Assembly (NCBI GenBank): GCA_017427185.1
Contig: JAFRTJ010000025.1
Coordinates: 22,952-86,951, forward strand
Reading direction: 5' to 3'
DNA from: Bacteroidaceae bacterium
Lineage (GTDB): Bacteria > Bacteroidota > Bacteroidia > Bacteroidales > Bacteroidaceae
Length of the DNA: 64,000 nt
Shown: positions 25,451 through 36,397 of the stretch, one piece after another
Layout: every line of letters begins with the position of its first letter
Position numbering within the stretch: the stretch's first letter is position 1
Made by a program: the position numbers and the translations under genes
Notes under the pieces: generated by a model
Databases searched by the model: none
What the model saw: only the letters and a program-made list of their open reading frames with translations
What the model was told of the DNA's origin: nothing

Positions 25451-26965
25451 CTACTGATGCTGCTCTCGCAGAAGATCGTTGACCGTCTTCACAGGATTGA
25501 AAGTACTGAGAGGAACTTCCACCATCAACGTACTCCAATCACTCATTGCTCCATTCCAAAGACCAGGAAGCTCAAGTGCCTTCAGGTCACGCCCATTCTT
25601 GCTCTTATATGAAATGAAACCAGTTGCAGGATCAACGTAATCGGTAAGATTGAACTTATTTCCTTGATAATCACGAACAGCACACACGAGATCAACCGGA
25701 TTGAAGTGAGTGCCTTCTGTGAACATGCGCATGTATTCAGGATTATTCTTATCTATCTGACTGCTCTCCAGAATCTGGAGACTCACGCTGCCATCAGGAT
25801 TGTATGCCAAGAAAGGTCCACCACCAGGTTCTCCCACATTGCGGACTACCCCACACACACGAATAGGACGATTGAGTTTAGTACGGAGGAACTGGAGCAA
25901 CTGAGCATCCTCCATCTCCTTCAAACCCGGATAATCACAATTGAGAGTATGGCGAACAAAACGAATCATGTCCTCCAAGTCTTCGTGAGTATAATCGCCC
26001 TTATCAAGTAATCTCAAATAATGGAAGATTTGCTTCTGGACACAAATCAGAACACCTGCAATCACTTGCTTCCATAAGACAGTATCGGATTTGAGACGAT
26101 CAGGTACCACATTATCTATATTCTTGATAAAGATTACATCGCTGGAAAGGTCGTTGAGGTTCTGAATCAAAGCGCCATGACCACCAGGACGGAAAAGTAA
26201 CTTGCCATCTATACGGAAAGGAGTGTTGTCCATATTAGCTGCCAATGTATCCGTGCTTGACTTCTGCACGCTGAAAGTTACATTGTAACGTATGCCAAAC
26301 TTAGCCTCATACTGTGGCACCTTCTCTTGAATCAACTGCTCAAACAAAGCCTGATGCTCAGCACTCACTGTAAAATGCACGTCTGCCTTGCCATCACTGC
26401 TGGCATAGAGGGCTGCTTCCACGAGATGTTCCTCCACAGGAGTACGGGCACCTTCAGGATAAACATGGAACTTCAACAATCCTTTGGGCAACTGACCATA
26501 ATTGAGTCCATTGGGTTGAAGAAGATTTGAGACTACAGCTTTATAGCAGCCCCTAGAAAGCAGATCGTCAATATCGAATCCCTCATTCGAGAGACACTTC
26601 TCGTTGAGATCATGATAAAAAGCAAAGGCACGTATATGCTGAAAGAAATGTTTCTCAAAATCGGTGGTAGGCACATCATAATCTGCATCAAGAAACTCAA
26701 AAAGATTCTTGAACATACGGCTGGCTGCTCCACTGGCAGGAACAAACTTGGTAATACGATGTCCCTCGCCTTTATACATAGCCCATTGGGCAACATACTC
26801 GTCAACCTCCGCAGATGTAGGCCGAATGATACCACTCCCTATAGCAGCCGCTGACTTAAGACGCAGATAAGGAAAACCCTGGCGGAAATTCTGCAACTGT
26901 CCCTGAACCTGCTCCAGTGTAATCCCTTTTGCTTGCAACTGAATACTATCCTCTTGTGTAAACAT
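25451..26965 (-). CDS. DUF4301-family protein
   Basis: 504 residues, no signal peptide, so cytosolic. Recognised by FVPASGAASRMFK (~75), KGLLKFHVYPEGARTPVEEHL (~165), FRPGGHGALIQNLN (~265) and VCGVVRNVGEPGGGPF (~375). The Gly-rich first motif and the arrangement are reminiscent of sugar-nucleotidyltransferase folds, but the biochemical role of DUF4301 is unknown to me. It is the first gene of the minus-strand run leading into LOG and the glycosidases, and is divergent from the RelA gene across a 126-bp gap. Confidence 0.8.
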   Translation of the reverse strand: MFTQEDSIQLQAKGITLEQVQGQLQNFRQGFPYLRLKSAAAIGSGIIRPTSAEVDEYVAQWAMYKGEGHRITKFVPASGAASRMFKNLFEFLDADYDVPTTDFEKHFFQHIRAFAFYHDLNEKCLSNEGFDIDDLLSRGCYKAVVSNLLQPNGLNYGQLPKGLLKFHVYPEGARTPVEEHLVEAALYASSDGKADVHFTVSAEHQALFEQLIQEKVPQYEAKFGIRYNVTFSVQKSSTDTLAANMDNTPFRIDGKLLFRPGGHGALIQNLNDLSSDVIFIKNIDNVVPDRLKSDTVLWKQVIAGVLICVQKQIFHYLRLLDKGDYTHEDLEDMIRFVRHTLNCDYPGLKEMEDAQLLQFLRTKLNRPIRVCGVVRNVGEPGGGPFLAYNPDGSVSLQILESSQIDKNNPEYMRMFTEGTHFNPVDLVCAVRDYQGNKFNLTDYVDPATGFISYKSKNGRDLKALELPGLWNGAMSDWSTLMVEVPLSTFNPVKTVNDLLREQHQ

Positions 26966-27009
26966 AAATATAAAAAGCTTGAATTAATCGTATTTTAGTT
27001 AATCTGATA

Positions 27010-27017
27010 CAAATATA
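27010..27017 (-). promoter_or_regulatory. Candidate -7 box for the DUF4301 operon
   Basis: The minus strand reads TATATTTG (27017-27010), 45 bp before the DUF4301 start. A TTG is 24 bp upstream, longer than ideal. Confidence 0.35.
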
Positions 27018-27060
27018 AACAAAAAAGAATAATTGAATGACCAAATTGGAGAAAAAATTG

Positions 27061-27068
27061 TACATTTG
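27061..27068 (+). promoter_or_regulatory. Candidate -7 box for the RelA operon
   Basis: TACATTTG fits TAnnTTTG and lies 23 bp before the ATG at 27092. No well-spaced TTG is found. AAAGAAACGAAG just before the ATG may be a weak ribosome site. Confidence 0.4.
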
Positions 27069-27091
27069 TTGTGAATTATAAAGAAACGAAG

Positions 27092-29311
27092 ATGACAAGC
27101 AACGAATTTTTCACTCCGGAAGAAGAGGCACGGATGTTGGAAATCCATCAGGAACTAACAACGATGGCGGGTGATATTCTGCAACCAGATGATATGGAAA
27201 AAGTTCGTAAGTATCAGAATATCATGGTGGAACTGGGACAGTTACAGCGCGACCCATTCGGTCTGAATCCCTTCCTATCCGATCTGGAAACTGCTCTCAT
27301 CGTAACCAAAGAAATAGGCATGACGCGAGGCTCCATTTTGGGAGTCATCCTGAACACTATTGTGTTGGGAGGAGCTCTGACTGCAGAAATGGTAGAGAAA
27401 GAATTCGGAACCGATGTGTCTCGAGTGCTCAATGGTTTGCTCCGAATCCGTCAACTCTACACCAAAAGCGCCGCTGTGGAAAGCGAGAACTTCCGCAGCC
27501 TACTGGTTACTTTTGCAGAAGATATGCGTGTCATCTTAATTATGATCGCCAATCGAGTTTACATCATGCGAATGATAAAAGGAACTCCAAATGTGGATGC
27601 TCAACGCCAGGTAAGCACAGAAGCCGCATATCTCTATGCTCCTCTCGCCCACAAACTTGGTCTCTACCAACTAAAGAGTGAATTGGAGGACTTGAGCCTG
27701 AAATATCTGGAACATGATGCATACTATCACATCAAAGACAAACTGAACGAGACGAAAAAAAGCCGAGATGCCTACATTGCAAACTTTATCAGTCCCATCG
27801 AACAGAAACTAAAGGAAGTGGGGCTGAAGTTCCACATGAAAGGGCGTACCAAGAGTATACATTCCATATGGCAGAAGATGAAGAAGCAGAAAGTGGATGT
27901 GGATGGAGTGTATGACCTGTTTGCGATACGTATTATTCTGGATTCTGCTCCTGAAAAGGAGAAAATGGAGTGCTGGCAAGTCTTCAGCATCATTACGGAT
28001 ATGTATCAAAGCAATCCCAAGCGTATGCGAGATTGGCTTTCTGTACCCAAAAGTAATGGATATGAAAGCCTACACATTACGGTGCTGGGACCTGAACAGA
28101 AATGGGTGGAAGTACAGATACGTACCGAACGGATGGATGATATCGCTGAGCATGGCTTAGCTGCACATTGGCGTTACAAAGGTATCCGTGGTGGGCAGAG
28201 CGGTGTTGACGAATGGCTTACCAACGTGAGAAGCGCTTTGGAGACCAACGATGACTTGCAGTTGATGGATCAGTTCAAACTTGATCTGGTTGAAGACGAG
28301 GTATTTGTCTTCACTCCGAAAGGCGATCTCTTCAAACTGCCGATGGGAGCCACCGTCCTGGATTTCGCCTATGCTATCCATACAAAAGTGGGCAACCAGT
28401 GTACAGGAGCAAAGATTGGCAACAAGAACGTAACCATCCGACAGAAACTTCAAAGCGGTGATCAGGTAGAGATCCTAACCAGTAACAATCAGACTCCAAA
28501 GCAAGACTGGCTTAATATCGTGAAAACCAGTAAAGCGAGATCCAAGATTCGTCAGAGCTTGAAGGAGATACAAAGCAAGGATGCATTGTTGGCAAAAGAA
28601 GTATTGGAACGTAAAATGAAGAATAGGAAGTTGGATTATGACGAACCTACTCTGATGCACACCATTACGAAACTTGGCTACAAAATAGTGACCGACTTCT
28701 ACAATGCTTTGGCAACTGACCGATTGGACATGAATGAAGTATTGGAACTCTATTCTGCCCAACTGCGTCACACTCGTGGAGAGGAAGAGAAAACTGTGCC
28801 TACCCAAAGCGCGGACCAATTCGTGATGTTCCAGCCTGATGATGCCAAGAAAGGTATCAACTCTGATGATGTGATGGTCATTGATAAGGATCTGAAAGGA
28901 GTGGATTTCCAAATGGCAAAATGTTGTCAACCTGTCTATGGAGACGAGGTGTTTGGATTCGTGACCAGCGGAGGCGGCATTAAAATACATCGTATCAATT
29001 GCCCCAATGCCCATCAATTGAGAGAACATTATGGCTATCGTATCGTACGTGCCAGATGGGCTGGCAAACGTGGCACTCAATATGCTATCACACTCAAAGT
29101 TGTAGGCAATGACGACTTGGGTATCGTGAATAATATAACCAGTATCATCAGCAAAGAAGAAAAGATTCTGCTGAGAAGCATCAGCATTGACAGTAATGAC
29201 GGCCTCTTCAGTGGCACCTTAACCGTGATGCTGGAAGATGCTGGCAGACTGCAACAATTAATAAAAAAAATAAGTACTGTAAAAGGAGTAAAAAATGTTA
29301 CCCGTATTTAG
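27092..29311 (+). CDS. relA: RelA/SpoT-family (p)ppGpp synthetase with degenerate hydrolase domain
   Basis: 739 residues from ATG 27092; a GTG at 27071 lies upstream but has no support. The order is N-terminal HD-like region (~60-165), synthetase (~215-335), TGS (~370-435) and C-terminal ACT (~665-739). In the HD region the usual LLHD..ED motif reads LNTIVLGG (~87-94), and the KLADRLHNMRT segment reads MIANRVYIMRMI; the metal-binding His-Asp pairs are missing. The synthetase keeps RTKSIHSIWQKM, NGYESLHITV and EVQIRTERMDDIAEHG. It therefore should make (p)ppGpp but not hydrolyse it, like RelA. It overlaps the S9 peptidase gene by 17 bp. Confidence 0.9.
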   Translation: MTSNEFFTPEEEARMLEIHQELTTMAGDILQPDDMEKVRKYQNIMVELGQLQRDPFGLNPFLSDLETALIVTKEIGMTRGSILGVILNTIVLGGALTAEMVEKEFGTDVSRVLNGLLRIRQLYTKSAAVESENFRSLLVTFAEDMRVILIMIANRVYIMRMIKGTPNVDAQRQVSTEAAYLYAPLAHKLGLYQLKSELEDLSLKYLEHDAYYHIKDKLNETKKSRDAYIANFISPIEQKLKEVGLKFHMKGRTKSIHSIWQKMKKQKVDVDGVYDLFAIRIILDSAPEKEKMECWQVFSIITDMYQSNPKRMRDWLSVPKSNGYESLHITVLGPEQKWVEVQIRTERMDDIAEHGLAAHWRYKGIRGGQSGVDEWLTNVRSALETNDDLQLMDQFKLDLVEDEVFVFTPKGDLFKLPMGATVLDFAYAIHTKVGNQCTGAKIGNKNVTIRQKLQSGDQVEILTSNNQTPKQDWLNIVKTSKARSKIRQSLKEIQSKDALLAKEVLERKMKNRKLDYDEPTLMHTITKLGYKIVTDFYNALATDRLDMNEVLELYSAQLRHTRGEEEKTVPTQSADQFVMFQPDDAKKGINSDDVMVIDKDLKGVDFQMAKCCQPVYGDEVFGFVTSGGGIKIHRINCPNAHQLREHYGYRIVRARWAGKRGTQYAITLKVVGNDDLGIVNNITSIISKEEKILLRSISIDSNDGLFSGTLTVMLEDAGRLQQLIKKISTVKGVKNVTRI

Positions 29312-31745
29312 AAAAAGTTTAGTCCTAGGAATCTTATTGGTATCTTGCATATCTAGCCAGGCAGCTTATGTTAGAACATTTCGAATAGCAGGCCCCTACT
29401 CGACCATTCTTCCTATCAAGACCGATACGGCCGACGTGAACAACAAAAAATTCGTAGACAACGATATCTTGCTGGAAAACTCTGTTGCACCACAATTGTA
29501 TAAAACAGGTGAAGAGACGACCGATAGCATCCTGCCAGCACAGGAGAATTCATGCATCTATCTCATTGGTTTCCAACTAGAGAACAGATTGTTTGCTAAA
29601 GTAAAGATTGATGTTAAGCTGAAAGGGCAGCACAAGGTGTTTATCAACAACTCGGAAGGAACAAGTAAAGACTTGATTCCTGGTAGATATGATGTGGTCA
29701 TCAAAGTGTTGGAGGAAGCTCAGAAATCAGACACACTGAGCATTAGCGTGGAGAGTGAACAAGAAAAGTACCTGACCATCAATCCAACGGGAAAAAGAAT
29801 CTACACGCTGGAAGATTACATGCATGGTGAGCGAGGAGGAGCGACATCGTTGAGTGCTGATGGACGTTTCCTTATGTTGAACACAAGCATTACCCGTACC
29901 GATGGAAAGACAGAAAACAAAAAACAGATTGTGGAACTACAGACGGGTAACGTCACATCTGCAGAAAACTTCAAACAATGGGCCAGTCATGGAAGCAATT
30001 ACATCCGCAGCACGAAATCGACAGACCAGTCCACTTTATATGAGTATGTGAACCCACTCAATGGACAAACAACTCTCCTCCTAAGGGATTATACCAATAG
30101 CACTGGCAACTTCATTGCAGACGAGACACTCATGCTTGTCAACAAACAGGCAGAAGGCCCCAAAGAAGATCCTCAGGTACATCAGATACTCGTACCAGAC
30201 GATCGCCAGCCAGGATGGAGAAATCGCAATAATGTGCAGATACTGGATGTGAAGACGGATCAATTGACTCCCATTTCTATTGGACAACACAACGTGTGGG
30301 CTTCCGAAAGTCAGGATGGAAAAAAACTCTTGCTGAATATCCGTGAGAGTGATATTACGACTCGTCCCTTCGATTTCACCACGGTTCTTCTTTATGATCG
30401 TGAGACTCAACAGGCAGACACTTTGGTCGATCATGATGGTTTCGTGGGAGGCGGAGAATTCGCTCCCGATGGAAAGAGCGTAGTCTTCTCTGGCAGTCCT
30501 GAGGCTTTCCGAGGAATCGGAATCAATGACCCTACGGGTAAAACTCCTTCTATGATACAGACTGAACTATACCAGATGAATCTGAAAACGAAACAAGTGA
30601 GGAGTATCACTTATGACTTCAATCCCAATATCGTACGATGGAGTTTCAGCAAAGCGGATGGGAACATCTATGCAATCTGCGAGAATCATGACCGACACGA
30701 CATTTTCTGTTGGAATGCCAAGAGTGAGAAATGGACCAAACTCAAGCTGTCTGAATGCTATGTGAACAGCTTCTCGCTGGCCGAAGAGAAACCTTTGCTC
30801 TCATATACAGGACAAAGTGAAAGCAACAGCGACCGCATCTATACAGTCGACTTGAAAACAGGTAAAGAGAAACTTGTGAAAGACTTCAATGAAATCAGGA
30901 TGGGTGATGTGAGACTGGGGAAATGCGAAGACTGGAACTTCCAGAGCGAGCGGGGTGACACCATCTATGGTCGCTATTACCTGCCTGCCGATTTTGATGA
31001 AACGAAGCAATATCCCATGCTTGTCTATTATTACGGAGGATGTTCACCCACAGGACGCTATCTCGACAGCTACTACAACTTCCACGGATGGGCTGCAATG
31101 GGTTATGTTGTCTATGTAGTAGAGCCAAGCGGATGTACTGGTTTCGGCCAGGAATTCGCTGCACGGCACGTGAATGCATACGGCGATTATACAGCGGATG
31201 ACATCATCGAGGGTACAAAGAAGTTCTGCCATGAGCATCCTTATGTGAACAGCAAGAAAATTGGATGTTTGGGGGCCTCCTATGGAGGTTTCATGACCAT
31301 GTATCTGCAGACCAAGACCGACATCTTCGCTGCTGCCATGAGCCATGCGGGAATCAGCAATCCTGCCAGTTATTGGGGATATGGATACTGGGGCTATAGC
31401 TACAATGCCATCTGTGCAGCCAACAGCTATCCTTGGAACAATGATGAGCTTTACAGCGGACACGCTCCTCTCTTCAATGCAGACAAAGTACACACGCCAA
31501 TCCTCTTCCTGCACGGAGAAGCAGACACCAATGTACCCATCAATGAAAGCATACAGATGTTTACCGCATTGAAGATTCTGGGTCGAGAATGTGCTTTCGT
31601 GAGTGTGGAAGGTCAGAATCATCACATCCTGGACTACGAAAAGAGATTGAAATGGGTTCGTACCTTCTATGCATGGTTTGCCAAGTATTTGCAAGATGAC
31701 CCCACTTGGTGGGAAAGTATGTATCCAACCAAGAATCTGAATTGA
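29295..31745 (+). CDS. S9-family prolyl oligopeptidase/dipeptidyl-peptidase-like, exported
   Basis: 816 residues with an SPI-like signal (~1-22, SSQAA). N-terminal ~25-560 is a beta-propeller-type region. The alpha/beta-hydrolase domain follows, with nucleophile Ser662 in GASYGGF, Asp744 in EADTNVP and His776/777 in GQNHHI. Family members cleave short peptides after Pro or Ala; Bacteroidota place them in the periplasm for peptide use. Specificity is not readable. The start lies inside the end of the RelA gene, and the stop overlaps the MutS2 start (TGATG), so the three genes are co-translated from one message. Confidence 0.88.
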   Translation: MLPVFRKSLVLGILLVSCISSQAAYVRTFRIAGPYSTILPIKTDTADVNNKKFVDNDILLENSVAPQLYKTGEETTDSILPAQENSCIYLIGFQLENRLFAKVKIDVKLKGQHKVFINNSEGTSKDLIPGRYDVVIKVLEEAQKSDTLSISVESEQEKYLTINPTGKRIYTLEDYMHGERGGATSLSADGRFLMLNTSITRTDGKTENKKQIVELQTGNVTSAENFKQWASHGSNYIRSTKSTDQSTLYEYVNPLNGQTTLLLRDYTNSTGNFIADETLMLVNKQAEGPKEDPQVHQILVPDDRQPGWRNRNNVQILDVKTDQLTPISIGQHNVWASESQDGKKLLLNIRESDITTRPFDFTTVLLYDRETQQADTLVDHDGFVGGGEFAPDGKSVVFSGSPEAFRGIGINDPTGKTPSMIQTELYQMNLKTKQVRSITYDFNPNIVRWSFSKADGNIYAICENHDRHDIFCWNAKSEKWTKLKLSECYVNSFSLAEEKPLLSYTGQSESNSDRIYTVDLKTGKEKLVKDFNEIRMGDVRLGKCEDWNFQSERGDTIYGRYYLPADFDETKQYPMLVYYYGGCSPTGRYLDSYYNFHGWAAMGYVVYVVEPSGCTGFGQEFAARHVNAYGDYTADDIIEGTKKFCHEHPYVNSKKIGCLGASYGGFMTMYLQTKTDIFAAAMSHAGISNPASYWGYGYWGYSYNAICAANSYPWNNDELYSGHAPLFNADKVHTPILFLHGEADTNVPINESIQMFTALKILGRECAFVSVEGQNHHILDYEKRLKWVRTFYAWFAKYLQDDPTWWESMYPTKNLN

Positions 31746-34240
31746 TGATATATCCTAAGAACTTTGAGCAAAAGATAGGATTCAACGAAATCCGTGTTCT
31801 GCTGAATTCCCATTGTCTAAGCAGCATGGGACGGGGACGTGTGGAGCAGATGCAATTCGAGACTGCTCCACAAGTTATCCGCCAACTGCATCAGCAAGTT
31901 CAGGAATTTCAACAGGTGATGGCTGAACAAACGGAGCTCCCTGAAGATAGTTTCTATGATCTGAGGGAGAGCATACAACGTATCCGTATAGAAGGAACAT
32001 TTCTCGAGGAGCAGGAAATATGGGATCTTTATCGGTCACTCTGCACTCTGCATTCCTGGATAAACATTACTCGTGCTGAAGGGGATGAGGAGAAACCCAA
32101 ATACCCAGCTCTGGAGAAAGTGGCAGAAGGTGTCTTCACCTTTTATCAAGTAACGCGACGCGTAGAACAGATTCTGGATAAATATGGGCACATCAAAGAT
32201 GAGGCAAGTTCTGAACTGGCACAAATACGAAGGGAACTGAAACGTTCAGAAGGAAGTGTTAGAAACACACTCAACAAGATTCTACGCTCTGCCCAAGCAG
32301 CAGGATTGGTGGAACAGGATGTGACACCAACCTTACGCGATGGACGACTGGTAATCCCAATCTCTCCTGCCATGAAAAGAAAGCTCAAAGGCATCATTCA
32401 TGACGAGAGCGCTACAGGAAAAACCATCTACGTGGAACCGACAGAAGTGGTGGAGGCCAACAACCGGATTCGTGAACTGGAAGCAGACGAACGCAGGGAA
32501 TTGATTCGTATCCAAAAGGAATTTACGGAACTAATCCGTCCTAATTTGAAAGAATTGCTGACGGGATTTGAGTTCCTTGCCGACATAGAGTTCATCCGTG
32601 CCAAAGCAAGGTTGGCCGAACAAATCAAAGGCATCTCCCCTGAGATTGGTGACACTCCTATGGTTGACTGGACGATGACGCGACATCCTTTGTTGGAAAT
32701 GAACTTGATGAAACAGGGGAAAAAAGTAGTTCCTCTTGACATTGAACTTCATCGCAAGCAACGCATTCTAATCATCAGTGGTCCCAACGCGGGTGGCAAG
32801 AGTGTTTGTCTGAAGACCATTGGACTGCTTCAGTATATGTTGCAATGTGGTCTCCCTGTCCCTATGGGAAAGGATTCCAAGGCTGGAGTGTTTCATAACA
32901 TCTTCATCGACATTGGGGATGAGCAAAGCATCGAGGATGACTTGAGCACATACAGCAGTCATCTGGTCAACATGAAGAACATGATGCGTGGATGCGATCC
33001 TGCCAGCCTGTTGCTCATCGACGAGTTCGGAGGTGGCACAGAACCTTCTATCGGTGGAGCCATCGCTGAAGCTGTACTGAAACGTTTCGTGCAAAAAGGA
33101 ACCTTCGGAGTCATCACAACCCATTACCAGAATCTGAAGCATTTTGCAGAGAACACGAAAGGTGTAGTGAATGGTGCCATGCTGTATGACCGCCATCGTA
33201 TGGAAGCTCTCTTCCAGTTGGAGATAGGCAATCCTGGCAGTAGTTTTGCCGTAGAGATTGCTCGCAAGATAGGGCTACCTGAAGAAGTGATCGAGGATGC
33301 AACTGAACTGGTAGGACGGGAATATGTGAATGCTGACAAATACTTGCTCGACATCACACGCGACAAAAGATACTGGGAGAGTAAGCGACAGACCATTCAT
33401 TCCCAGGAAAAACAGATGGAGCAGACGATTGCGAAATATGAGAAGGAGATTGCTGAATTGCAGCAGAAACGCAAAGAAATCATTCGCGACGCAAAGCAAC
33501 AAGCTGAGCAAATCATCAGGAATTCTAATGCACAGGTAGAGAATACCATCAAGGAAATCCGTGAAGCTCAAGCTGAGAAGGAACGAACCCGCGAACTGAG
33601 ACTACAACTGGAAGAATTCCGCAACAGATTGGATGAAGAGCTGCAGCACGAGCATGATGATCTGATAGAGAAGAAGATGCGTCAGATAGAGGAACGCAAG
33701 AAGCGCAAGGAGCAAAGGCGCGAGGAGAAGAATAAAAAGTCTGCTCAAGCCAGCATAGGTGAGACGAAGAAAGAAACCGTTCCATCTATCGAAGAAGGTT
33801 CGTATGTCCGTCTGAAAGGACAAAACTCCATAGGAAAAGTGGAAAACATCAACGGAGATCAAGTTACCGTCATTTTTGGCATGATGCGAACCATCGTAAA
33901 GAAAAACAGACTTGAAATCTCCTCAAAGCCACCCCAAGAAAAGGAAATACCTTTCATCAGTAGGCAAACACAGAATCAGGTGCGCGAAAAGCACCTTCAG
34001 TTCCATCAAGACATCGACGTACGAGGAATGCGCACAGAGGAAGCCATCCAAGCTGTAAGATATTTCATTGACGATGCTATTCTGGTTGGGGCAAGCAGGG
34101 TTCGTATCTTGCATGGAACAGGTGCTGGTATCCTGCGGCAAATGATACGTCAATATCTTGCTACCATACCTGCTGTGAAGTCAGCGAATGACGAACATGT
34201 ACAGTTTGGAGGAGCCGGAATAACCGTAGTGGAACTATAA
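31745..34240 (+). CDS. mutS2: Endonuclease MutS2
   Basis: 831 residues from ATG 31745, which overlaps the preceding TGA; a longer frame from 31706 would run into the peptidase gene and lacks family sequence. The order is MutS core helices, Walker A GPNAGGKS (346-353), Walker [13 protein letters not shown] (~430), a long Lys/Glu-rich coiled coil (~520-650), a KOW-like beta segment ([18 protein letters not shown]), and a C-terminal Smr domain (~760-831) with [11 protein letters not shown] and HGTGAGILR. MutS2 lacks mismatch recognition; it acts in recombination suppression and, in Firmicutes, in rescue of collided ribosomes. The gene ends tail-to-tail with the FdtB-like gene with a 6-bp overlap. 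Confidence 0.93.
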   Translation: MIYPKNFEQKIGFNEIRVLLNSHCLSSMGRGRVEQMQFETAPQVIRQLHQQVQEFQQVMAEQTELPEDSFYDLRESIQRIRIEGTFLEEQEIWDLYRSLCTLHSWINITRAEGDEEKPKYPALEKVAEGVFTFYQVTRRVEQILDKYGHIKDEASSELAQIRRELKRSEGSVRNTLNKILRSAQAAGLVEQDVTPTLRDGRLVIPISPAMKRKLKGIIHDESATGKTIYVEPTEVVEANNRIRELEADERRELIRIQKEFTELIRPNLKELLTGFEFLADIEFIRAKARLAEQIKGISPEIGDTPMVDWTMTRHPLLEMNLMKQGKKVVPLDIELHRKQRILIISGPNAGGKSVCLKTIGLLQYMLQCGLPVPMGKDSKAGVFHNIFIDIGDEQSIEDDLSTYSSHLVNMKNMMRGCDPASLLLIDEFGGGTEPSIGGAIAEAVLKRFVQKGTFGVITTHYQNLKHFAENTKGVVNGAMLYDRHRMEALFQLEIGNPGSSFAVEIARKIGLPEEVIEDATELVGREYVNADKYLLDITRDKRYWESKRQTIHSQEKQMEQTIAKYEKEIAELQQKRKEIIRDAKQQAEQIIRNSNAQVENTIKEIREAQAEKERTRELRLQLEEFRNRLDEELQHEHDDLIEKKMRQIEERKKRKEQRREEKNKKSAQASIGETKKETVPSIEEGSYVRLKGQNSIGKVENINGDQVTVIFGMMRTIVKKNRLEISSKPPQEKEIPFISRQTQNQVREKHLQFHQDIDVRGMRTEEAIQAVRYFIDDAILVGASRVRILHGTGAGILRQMIRQYLATIPAVKSANDEHVQFGGAGITVVEL

Positions 34241-36397
34241 ATCGATTGTGAAGGAATTCACAGCATCAATAATTCGTTGTATCTGGTTGTCCGTCAGCAA
34301 AGGTGAGATGGGCAACGAGAGGATTTCCTGATGAATGCGTTCTGAGATGGGAAATTTCTGGCCGTTCCACTCCTGATATGCTTTTTGCTTATGAGGTGGA
34401 ATGGGATAATGGATTATGGTCTCAATGCCTTGCTGAGAAAGATAGTCTTTCAATACGTCACGTTTAGGACAACGTACAGGATACACGTGGAAGACATTCT
34501 CATCAGGATCCTTGGTGGGTTGCGGCTTGGTAATCAAAGGATTCTGTATTCCCGTATCGTACAACATGGCAATTTCACGACGACGATGATTATCTTCGTC
34601 CAAACGTTTCAGCTTGACACAAAGAACCGCTGCTTGCACCTCATCCATGCGACTGTTTAGCCCTTTGTACTCATTCACATACTTCTCCCGACTTCCATAG
34701 TTCGCTATCGAACGAACGATAGCTGCCAATTCTTCATCGTCGGTAGTAACACACCCGGCATCGCCCAATGCACCAAGATTCTTACCAGGATAAAAGCTGA
34801 AACCGGCAGCATCACCCAATGCGCCAGCAGCACGGCCATGATAGCGTGCTCCATGAGCCTGGGCAGCATCTTCCACAACCCGCAAATTGTGTTTCCTGGC
34901 TATCTCACAAATGGAATCCATGTCACAAACACGCCCATAGAGATGAACAGGAAGTATCGCTCGTGACCGTTCCGTTATGCAGTCTTCAATCAAATTGGAA
35001 TCAATGAGATAGTCAGACAAGTGTGGCTCACAAAGGACTGGGGTCAGTCCAGCATTCGTGACTGCCAGGATAGTAGCTATATAGGTATTAGAAGGCACAA
35101 TAATCTCGTCTCCATCTTGCCAACCTAATAGATGCTTGTAGGCCAAGAGAATAATCGTCAATGCTTCCAAGCCATTCGCAACAGGAACACAACATTTCGT
35201 CCCAACGTATGCAGAGAAATGTCGGCTGAAGCGTTCATTCTCCTTGCCAAGCAAATACCAGCCGCCCCTTACGACACGAGTCACTTCGTCTGACAACTCA
35301 GGCTCAAAGGAATTGTTTATCTGCTTGAGATCAAGATATTTAATCTTCTCTTCAGGAGCAGTAACCTTCTCGTCTGTCATCCTAAGAATGGTGTCACGAT
35401 CAAGAAGGACATTATAGGTATCATAGCATACAGCACGCCCGCCAAAACCTTCTTTCTGGAAGATGAGACCATGATTCAGCACTTGTCCTCCTTGTTCGTT
35501 GCTGGTTCCCAAGTCAATAAACTCCAAATGTCTGTATCGTTCGTTGATGAGATGGCGGAACAAAAGGTCCAATGCCCCATATTCCCGTCCTTCATCGCCT
35601 GCTGCTATGTATTGCACATGAGCCACTTGTTTCGTCTCGAAGATGACGATGCCTGCTACAATGCGCTGATCCTTACGAACCAGATAAATCTTGATTTCTC
35701 GAGGGAAACGCGACATCAGGAGTGCAATCTCGTCCAGCGAATGCACAGGACGCGCCTGATGATGTGTCATCAGGACATCGGTCAGGAGTGCCCAGTATTC
35801 TTTCAGACTTTCCATGTCTCCCTCAGCCATACGGTCGATGTAGAATCCATGATCTATCGCTTTCTTGGATTGACGAACACGGAGGGTTCGCATGCGGAGC
35901 TGGTTATGAATGGAGACTACCGTACTGACCAAGCGACGGTTCAGTTGAGCGCCTGCACGGAAGAGGGCATAGAGATCCTCTGCGCATGGGTAGGGACAAT
36001 ATATATAAGGTATAGGTTTATAGACCAGCTTGCGAGCTTGCATGTAATCCATGTAATAGAGCATCACATTCTGCAGGATACGCATCACCTCCAGTTCCGT
36101 TACCTCTGGCAAAACCACTAATCCGCCATACGTCAGCCCTTGATGGGAATACACGCAATGCTCCTTCTCCACCCAGTTGGCAGGAAAAACAGCCACCAAA
36201 TCCTTGGTCGTGAGGCTGGATTCCTTGTATTCATCGTCAGGCGAGATGCCATCATAGATCATCAGAGAGCAATCGAAGAAACGGTCCGCATGGTAATCCA
36301 TGAAATTGCGCTGAAACAGGAACGTTCCGTTCTTGGATTGGGCTATGAACTGATCCCAAACCTCTTTTCTATTGATAGAATATGGAATGATTGTCAT
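34235..36397 (-). CDS. Fusion: GNAT/FemAB-like acyltransferase + DegT/DnrJ/EryC1 sugar aminotransferase (FdtB-like)
   Basis: 720 residues. Residues 1-335 resemble a FemAB/GNAT-type acyltransferase (PF13480-like: [15 protein letters not shown], 'LVAVFPANW', YGALDLLF...[15 protein letters not shown]). Residues ~351-720 are a complete PLP sugar aminotransferase. Landmarks are [47 protein letters not shown], Schiff-base Lys539 in [12 protein letters not shown], and the C-terminal [10 protein letters not shown]. With the FdtA-like ketoisomerase, whose stop overlaps this start (ATGA), it should build a dTDP-3-amino-3,6-dideoxyhexose. The fused acyltransferase may then acylate the new amino group. 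Classical FdtC acetyltransferases are left-handed beta-helix proteins, so this would be a different solution. The fusion is seen in one uninterrupted frame. Confidence 0.82.
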   Translation of the reverse strand: MTIIPYSINRKEVWDQFIAQSKNGTFLFQRNFMDYHADRFFDCSLMIYDGISPDDEYKESSLTTKDLVAVFPANWVEKEHCVYSHQGLTYGGLVVLPEVTELEVMRILQNVMLYYMDYMQARKLVYKPIPYIYCPYPCAEDLYALFRAGAQLNRRLVSTVVSIHNQLRMRTLRVRQSKKAIDHGFYIDRMAEGDMESLKEYWALLTDVLMTHHQARPVHSLDEIALLMSRFPREIKIYLVRKDQRIVAGIVIFETKQVAHVQYIAAGDEGREYGALDLLFRHLINERYRHLEFIDLGTSNEQGGQVLNHGLIFQKEGFGGRAVCYDTYNVLLDRDTILRMTDEKVTAPEEKIKYLDLKQINNSFEPELSDEVTRVVRGGWYLLGKENERFSRHFSAYVGTKCCVPVANGLEALTIILLAYKHLLGWQDGDEIIVPSNTYIATILAVTNAGLTPVLCEPHLSDYLIDSNLIEDCITERSRAILPVHLYGRVCDMDSICEIARKHNLRVVEDAAQAHGARYHGRAAGALGDAAGFSFYPGKNLGALGDAGCVTTDDEELAAIVRSIANYGSREKYVNEYKGLNSRMDEVQAAVLCVKLKRLDEDNHRRREIAMLYDTGIQNPLITKPQPTKDPDENVFHVYPVRCPKRDVLKDYLSQQGIETIIHYPIPPHKQKAYQEWNGQKFPISERIHQEILSLPISPLLTDNQIQRIIDAVNSFTIDL

